DNA from: CAYSGL01 sp964520985
GTDB lineage: Bacteria; Pseudomonadota; Alphaproteobacteria; Micavibrionales; Micavibrionaceae
Assembly: GCA_964520985.1 (NCBI GenBank)
Contig: CAZFPB010000032.1
Location: 1-9,647, forward strand
Reading direction: 5' to 3'
DNA length: 9,647 bases
The notes under the pieces: model-generated
The model's input: the letters and a program-made list of their open reading frames with translations, nothing else
Database searches by the model: none
Told to the model about the DNA's origin: nothing
Part shown: piece after piece, positions 6,330-9,647 of the stretch
Layout of the letters: every line of letters begins with the position of its first letter
How positions within the stretch are numbered: the stretch's first letter is position 1
Position numbers and translations under genes: made by a program

Positions 6330-6638
6330 GTGTGCAACTTCGCAGTGCCGCTGCCGAGTCTGCCGCTGCCGTCGTTGAGTCTCCCGTCGATTCCAGGACT
6401 TCCGTCACTGGACATCTCGGTTCCTGGTCTCGCGCTGTCGCTGCAGATTCCTTCGATTGGCCTCCCGATTCCATCACTGAGCCTGCCCGCGATTCCAGGG
6501 CTGCCGTCGCTCGGAATTGAGATCCCTGGCCTGTCGCTCTCACTGAGCATCCCACTCCCTGGGCTTCCTCTCCCGTCGCTGAGCCTGCCGCCCATTCCGG
6601 GTCTGCCATCGCTCGCGATCCCCTGCCCACTCGACTGA
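6330..6638 (+). CDS. Pro/Leu/Ser/Ile repeat protein of unknown function
   Basis: The GTG start follows AAGGAG with a 6-base gap. The 102-residue product begins MCNFAVPLPSL and ends IPCPLD. About 77% of residues are Pro, Leu, Ser or Ile. There is no Lys, Arg or His, the only acidic residues are two within the repeats and the final Asp, and the only aromatic is Phe4. It is built from 34-residue repeats (2.7 copies), each of two 17-residue halves that both contain a PGL motif (IPGLPSL; VPGLALSL or IPGLSLSL). A single Cys sits near each end. There is no clear signal peptide. The gene lies between the spike and gp46-like genes, so a tail-tip or baseplate role is possible, but membership of the inserted accessory segment is equally possible. 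I do not recognise a family. Codons vary between copies while residues are kept, so the protein appears to be under selection. Confidence 0.72.
   Translation: MCNFAVPLPSLPLPSLSLPSIPGLPSLDISVPGLALSLQIPSIGLPIPSLSLPAIPGLPSLGIEIPGLSLSLSIPLPGLPLPSLSLPPIPGLPSLAIPCPLD
6363..6635 (+). repeat. Tandem 102-base coding repeats (2.7 copies)
   Basis: Copies lie at 6363-6464, 6465-6566 and 6567-6635 (partial), inside the repeat-protein gene. The amino-acid copies are close (PLPSLSLPSIPGLPSL, PIPSLSLPAIPGLPSL, PLPSLSLPPIPGLPSL), while the DNA copies differ at many third positions (for example ccgtcgttgagt, ccatcactgagc and ccgtcgctgagc for PSLS). This points to old duplication with conserved protein sequence rather than recent slippage. 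Confidence 0.85.
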
Positions 6639-6689
6639 ACGGTCGCGCCGAGCCGGTCCCGTCTTGGGGCGAATGGCGCTCATCTCTCC

Positions 6690-7130
6690 ATGCCAATCGC
6701 TGGACTTGGCCTGTACCCGGTCGGCTTCAACCCGCTGGGGTTTGGCTACGAGACGCCGCCTGACGAGACAGCAGCGGGCGCAGGCGTGCGCTACCTGGAC
6801 CCGACCACGAAGGACTACGCGGTCGACAGTGACGGCTACGTGCTGCTCGGTTCTCCAGAGCGTCAGCGCGTTGTTGTGCTGTTGACGACCACGCTTCGGA
6901 CGTCGCTGGCAGTGCGTGGCATTGCTGTCCCTGAAGTCCACGACGCGACCACTGAGCGCTTCATGAAAAACGAAGTGCGCACCGCGCTGCAGCCGGTTCT
7001 GACCGACGGGAGCGTTGAGCTCGAAAGCGTCACGGTGGCAACCGAAGTCGACAGGGTTCCGGGCCGCCTCGGCATTGGCGTCGTCTTCCGCAACACTCGC
7101 ACCGGCGAGCTCGAAAGGGCTGACGTTTGA
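6690..7130 (+). CDS. Mu gp46-like / gp25 (gpW)-like baseplate protein
   Basis: This 146-residue protein lies immediately before the Baseplate J gene, the position of Mu gp46 and of the gpW/gp25 wedge proteins that help start sheath assembly. Residues about 34-65 (RYLDPTTKDYAVDSDGYVLL, then RQRVVVLLTTTLRTS) match the family's opening: a 'D..t.D...d..g.v' strand, a helix entering a Leu/Thr-rich stretch, then a loop. Residues about 88-135 (RFMKNEVRTALQPVLTDGSVEL, then LGIGVVFRNTRTGEL) match the helix-then-strand pair seen in these proteins. The N-terminal 30 residues are Gly/Pro/Phe-rich. No good ribosome site precedes the ATG, although the 51-base gap before it lacks any gene. Its stop overlaps the next start as TTGA. 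Whether it belongs nearer to gp46 or gp25 cannot be decided here. Confidence 0.75.
   Translation: MPIAGLGLYPVGFNPLGFGYETPPDETAAGAGVRYLDPTTKDYAVDSDGYVLLGSPERQRVVVLLTTTLRTSLAVRGIAVPEVHDATTERFMKNEVRTALQPVLTDGSVELESVTVATEVDRVPGRLGIGVVFRNTRTGELERADV
7115..7119 (+). promoter_or_regulatory. Ribosome site selecting the TTG start of the Baseplate J gene
   Basis: AAGGG at 7115-7119 lies 7 bases before TTG 7127 and 13 bases before the in-frame ATG 7133. The spacing favours the TTG, which also overlaps the preceding TGA (TTGA). The two choices differ by two residues only. Confidence 0.5.
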
Positions 7131-8620
7131 GCATGCTATTCGGCCCGCAGAACTCTGCGGAGATTCGCGACGACGGCCTAACGGACATCGCCAACGAGGC
7201 GGCCAAGTTCGGGCTAACCGAGAACATTGAACCCGGCTCAGACAATCACGTCTGGATGACGGGCATGGCTGGCGCGCTCATGTTCGCCCATGCGCGCATC
7301 GATTCGATCAAGTCCGCGATCACGCCCATCGACGCGACCGGCGACGACCTGATCCGGTACCGAGACGCGCTCCGTCTGCCGGAAGTCTCGCCGTCGCCTG
7401 GCGCTGGCAAGCTCGTCCTGACCGTCACCGGAACAGGCGCGATGCCAGATGGCGCGGTCTTCGTCTACCCGAACGGCCTCCAGGGCAAAGTGGTTGGGAC
7501 ATGGACCGGCGTCACGGACGGCTCGGAGGTTGACGTTGTGGCGCTCACCACGGGTGAGAAAACCAACCTCGGCCCCGGCGAAACCGTCCGTTTCCTGAAC
7601 CCGCCGCTGAACGTGGGCGAGGAAGCGCGAGTCTCCGGCGTCGTTCCCATCACGGGCGGCTTCGACGCTGAGGACGAGCCGCGCATGCGAGAGCGCGTAC
7701 TGAACCGCTTCGGGCACGTCCCTGGCGGCGGAAACGTGGGCCAGATCCGCGAACTCGCCTTCAACGCGTCGCCTGCCGTCCAGCAGCCGTTCGTCTTCCC
7801 GGCAATCGGCGGCCCCGCTTCAGCCAAGGTCGTCGCGCTCAAGAAGTTCGACCGGGAGCGGTTCGACTTCTCCCGTGTGATGCCGTCCGCTGGCGTCGAC
7901 CTGGTTCGGGATGCCATCCACGAAGAACTCGGCACCGCGTTCGAAATCGTCGTCACTTCCGGCGCAAACCAGAACGCTGATGTCGCCATCACGGTCGACA
8001 TTCCGGACGCTGTGCAAGCTGGCGGCAACGGCGAAGGCTGGTCAGACCTGCAGCCCTGGCCAACCCTGACCGGGCCTGAGACGCGCATCGTTCTTACGTC
8101 GGTATCAACGGCCGGCATTCTGACTGTCGACGCGGACACGACCACGGCGCCGATCGCCGGCCAGACGCACGTTGCCTGGTGGTCGCCGAATGACCTGCAG
8201 TTCCACACGCGGCTCGTGACGGCCGTCAGCGGTTCGGCGGGCGCATGGGTGCTCACGCTTGAGTCGCCGTTCGTTGATGGCACCGGCGAAGGCCCGGACG
8301 CTGGCGACTACCTGTCACCGGCCGCCGTGAACCTCGACGCGTACGGCGCGACCTGGGTTGGCCTGCTCGAGCAACTCGGCTGCGGCGAGAACACGACCGA
8401 AGCCGACAGTCTACCGCGAGCTCTGCGCCACCCGTACCAGAGCGAAGCGGCGCGCAGTGGCCTGACCATGTTCCAGCTCAAGGAACTGATGAGCGCACAC
8501 GCGGAGATCGTGGACGCCGCCTACTCCTACAGGTCCGCAACCGCGCCGACGGTACCGGCTTCGATCGATGACGCGCCCAACGTGCTTACGCCTCGGCACC
8601 TCGGAATCTATCCCGCATGA
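7127..8620 (+). CDS. Baseplate J-like protein (Mu gp47 family)
   Basis: This 497-residue protein is the main baseplate wedge protein that joins the central hub to the fibres. The family core is clear: an N-terminal helical part (about 40-85) with DLIRYRDALRLP, a beta domain with GAVFVYPNG and VALTTGEKTNLGPGETVRF (about 109-156), then the hallmark GGFDAEDEPRMRERVLNRFG (about 177-196) followed by GGGNVGQIRELAFNASPAV and the beta segment FVFPAIGGPASAKVVALKK. Residues about 295-400 add a beta-rich stretch with several Trp (WSDLQPWP, HVAWWSPNDLQFHTRLV, WVLTLESPF) before the family's C-terminal helical part resumes. I take this as an inserted or variant domain of Mu-like members. TTG 7127 has a ribosome site at a good distance; ATG 7133 is the alternative. 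The stop overlaps the next ATG as ATGA. Confidence 0.92.
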   Translation: MSMLFGPQNSAEIRDDGLTDIANEAAKFGLTENIEPGSDNHVWMTGMAGALMFAHARIDSIKSAITPIDATGDDLIRYRDALRLPEVSPSPGAGKLVLTVTGTGAMPDGAVFVYPNGLQGKVVGTWTGVTDGSEVDVVALTTGEKTNLGPGETVRFLNPPLNVGEEARVSGVVPITGGFDAEDEPRMRERVLNRFGHVPGGGNVGQIRELAFNASPAVQQPFVFPAIGGPASAKVVALKKFDRERFDFSRVMPSAGVDLVRDAIHEELGTAFEIVVTSGANQNADVAITVDIPDAVQAGGNGEGWSDLQPWPTLTGPETRIVLTSVSTAGILTVDADTTTAPIAGQTHVAWWSPNDLQFHTRLVTAVSGSAGAWVLTLESPFVDGTGEGPDAGDYLSPAAVNLDAYGATWVGLLEQLGCGENTTEADSLPRALRHPYQSEAARSGLTMFQLKELMSAHAEIVDAAYSYRSATAPTVPASIDDAPNVLTPRHLGIYPA

Positions 8621-9162
8621 CGACACCCACGGGACTTCCCGCATGGACACGCACGGCTGAAGCGTCCGTCTACGGCGGCCACGACGACAAGCGCGACTTC
8701 ATGGGTCAGGGCGTCGTCAACCCACAGACGGACATCAGCGCGGCCGAATTCCGGCGCCTTGCTGCAGACCTCGCAGCCGTGGCCAGGACTGCGCCTTTCG
8801 CGGTCGTCTACCTGACTTGCGACGACACGACGCCGGCCGATCCAACGGTCAACCGCGTGCGCCAGATGACCGGTGTGACGTCGACGTCCTACGCTGGCGC
8901 ATCGCCTCCGACGGGAATGCCGACCGTGACCCGCGAGGGTGATGGGGATGTGACACTCGAATGGGAAGCGTCCTATTCCGACGACGCTGGCGTCTCCTCA
9001 GACATCAACATTCGTTTCGCCATGGCCAACGTTGCCGAAGATGGCGACTACACGGCCACGGTTGAGCTCGTAGACGAACGCACGGTCCGCGTCCGGGCCT
9101 TTGAGCTTCCGTCAGGCGATCCGGCCGAAGACGTTGAGATCGTCGTCGAGGTCTACACGTGA
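8617..9162 (+). CDS. Unknown tail/baseplate protein, paralogue 1 of a tandem pair
   Basis: This 181-residue protein follows Baseplate J with an ATGA overlap, where Mu has gp48 (a baseplate protein), but it shows no resemblance to gp48 that I can see. Residues 42-67 form an amphipathic helix plus strand (AAEFRRLAADLAAVARTAP then FAVVYLT) shared with the next gene. The rest is Asp/Thr/Val-rich beta: a variable loop (about 68-102), then strands DVTLEWEASYSDD, INIRFAMANVAEDGDYTATV and VEIVVEVYT. The beta content and position suggest a structural tail-tip or fibre-adaptor protein; this is inference. No signal peptide or membrane helix is seen. The stop overlaps the next GTG. Confidence 0.7.
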   Translation: MTTPTGLPAWTRTAEASVYGGHDDKRDFMGQGVVNPQTDISAAEFRRLAADLAAVARTAPFAVVYLTCDDTTPADPTVNRVRQMTGVTSTSYAGASPPTGMPTVTREGDGDVTLEWEASYSDDAGVSSDINIRFAMANVAEDGDYTATVELVDERTVRVRAFELPSGDPAEDVEIVVEVYT

Positions 9163-9647
9163 CGTTCGGCGGCTTTTCGCCGCTGCCGTGGCGTCTCGGC
9201 GGTTCAGCTGAAGAAGGCTGGACCGCGGCACAGTTCCTGCGGACCGCCGCCGACGTGGCCGCCGTTGCTCGCACGGCTCCCTTTGCTGTCGTTCGTGTGA
9301 CCCGCTCGGCAGACGAGACGACGGCCACAATCGGCGCGCACACGGGCCGCTATCCGTCCGGCTACGAACCGGTCGGCGACGCCCATCCAAGCGGCTGGGT
9401 CTCGGTCGAGTTTCCGGTGACCATTCCGGACCTCAACGGCGTCGAGCGACCGGTGGTCATCACGCACGCGCGGGCCACTGCGCACAACGTCGACGGCTCT
9501 GCGATTTCCACGGCGGTCCGTCTTGGGTTGACCACTGCCGGCGCTGGAGACTTCACCAAGCGCAACGTCGTTTCGGCAATCCCGTCTGTCGACGGCGAAG
9601 TGACCATCACGTTCGTCATCCACGCGATCTGGGACGAGCCGGCGCGA
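9159..9647 (+). CDS. Unknown tail/baseplate protein, paralogue 2 (3' end outside window)
   Basis: A frame opens with GTG at 9159, overlapping the preceding TGA (GTGA), and stays open for 163 codons to the right edge. It repeats the preceding protein's plan: a short N-terminus with Trp and Gly, then AAQFLRTAADVAAVARTAP and FAVVRVT (residues 23-48), which matches the neighbour at 20 of 26 positions. A loop follows, then beta strands (WVSVEFPVTIPDL, RPVVITHARATAHNVDGSA, VRLGLTTAGAGDFT, GEVTITFVIHAIWDE). The shared helix and similar strand pattern mark it as a tandem duplicate with diverged surface. Coupled translation is likely. The function is unknown and the C-terminus is missing. Confidence 0.7.
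   Translation, partial: MTFGGFSPLPWRLGGSAEEGWTAAQFLRTAADVAAVARTAPFAVVRVTRSADETTATIGAHTGRYPSGYEPVGDAHPSGWVSVEFPVTIPDLNGVERPVVITHARATAHNVDGSAISTAVRLGLTTAGAGDFTKRNVVSAIPSVDGEVTITFVIHAIWDEPAR

Overview
This window is a tail and baseplate module of a contractile-tailed, Mu-like bacteriophage (a prophage, a free phage or a tailocin; the window alone cannot tell these apart). The plus-strand genes follow the phage Mu order closely: end of a probable tail-assembly chaperone, tape measure protein (Mu gp42 position), DNA-circulation/gpN-like protein (gp43), gpP-like baseplate hub (gp44), gp45-like spike, gp46/gp25-like baseplate protein, and gp47-like Baseplate J protein. Two tandem paralogous proteins that I do not recognise follow, and the second runs off the right edge. 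All readable frames are intact. Most junctions are stop/start overlaps (GTGA, TTGA, ATGA, or an 8-base overlap), as expected of one translationally coupled late operon.

The host is GC-rich. A likely but unproven guess is a myxobacterium (Myxococcota). The main clue is the minus-strand lipoprotein, whose lipid-attachment cysteine is followed by a long Gly/Ser/Thr/Asp low-complexity linker and a short Cys-containing domain, a layout common in Polyangiales-type proteomes. Few starts have a recognisable Shine-Dalgarno site, which suggests heavy reliance on coupling.

The unusual part is about 1.3 kb (roughly 5303-6640) inserted between the spike gene and the gp46-like gene, which are normally adjacent. 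It holds two genes on the opposite strand, a two-helix membrane protein (DUF6232-like) and a lipoprotein joined by an ATGA overlap. Next comes a plus-strand gene for a 102-residue protein made almost only of Pro, Leu, Ser and Ile in 34-residue repeats. The minus-strand pair has the layout of a moron/lysogenic-conversion cassette with a candidate promoter of its own. The repeat protein has the best Shine-Dalgarno site in the window.

Layout: 1-203 chaperone end; 254-2452 tape measure; 2449-3408 gpN-like with LysM-like tail; 3401-4657 gpP-like hub; 4663-5316 spike; 5303-5731 (-) membrane protein; 5728-6282 (-) lipoprotein; 6330-6638 repeat protein; 6690-7130 gp46-like; 7127-8620 Baseplate J; 8617-9162 and 9159-9647 paralogous pair. 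No tRNA, rRNA, CRISPR, insertion sequence or attachment site is visible, and no stretch longer than 300 bases lacks a gene.
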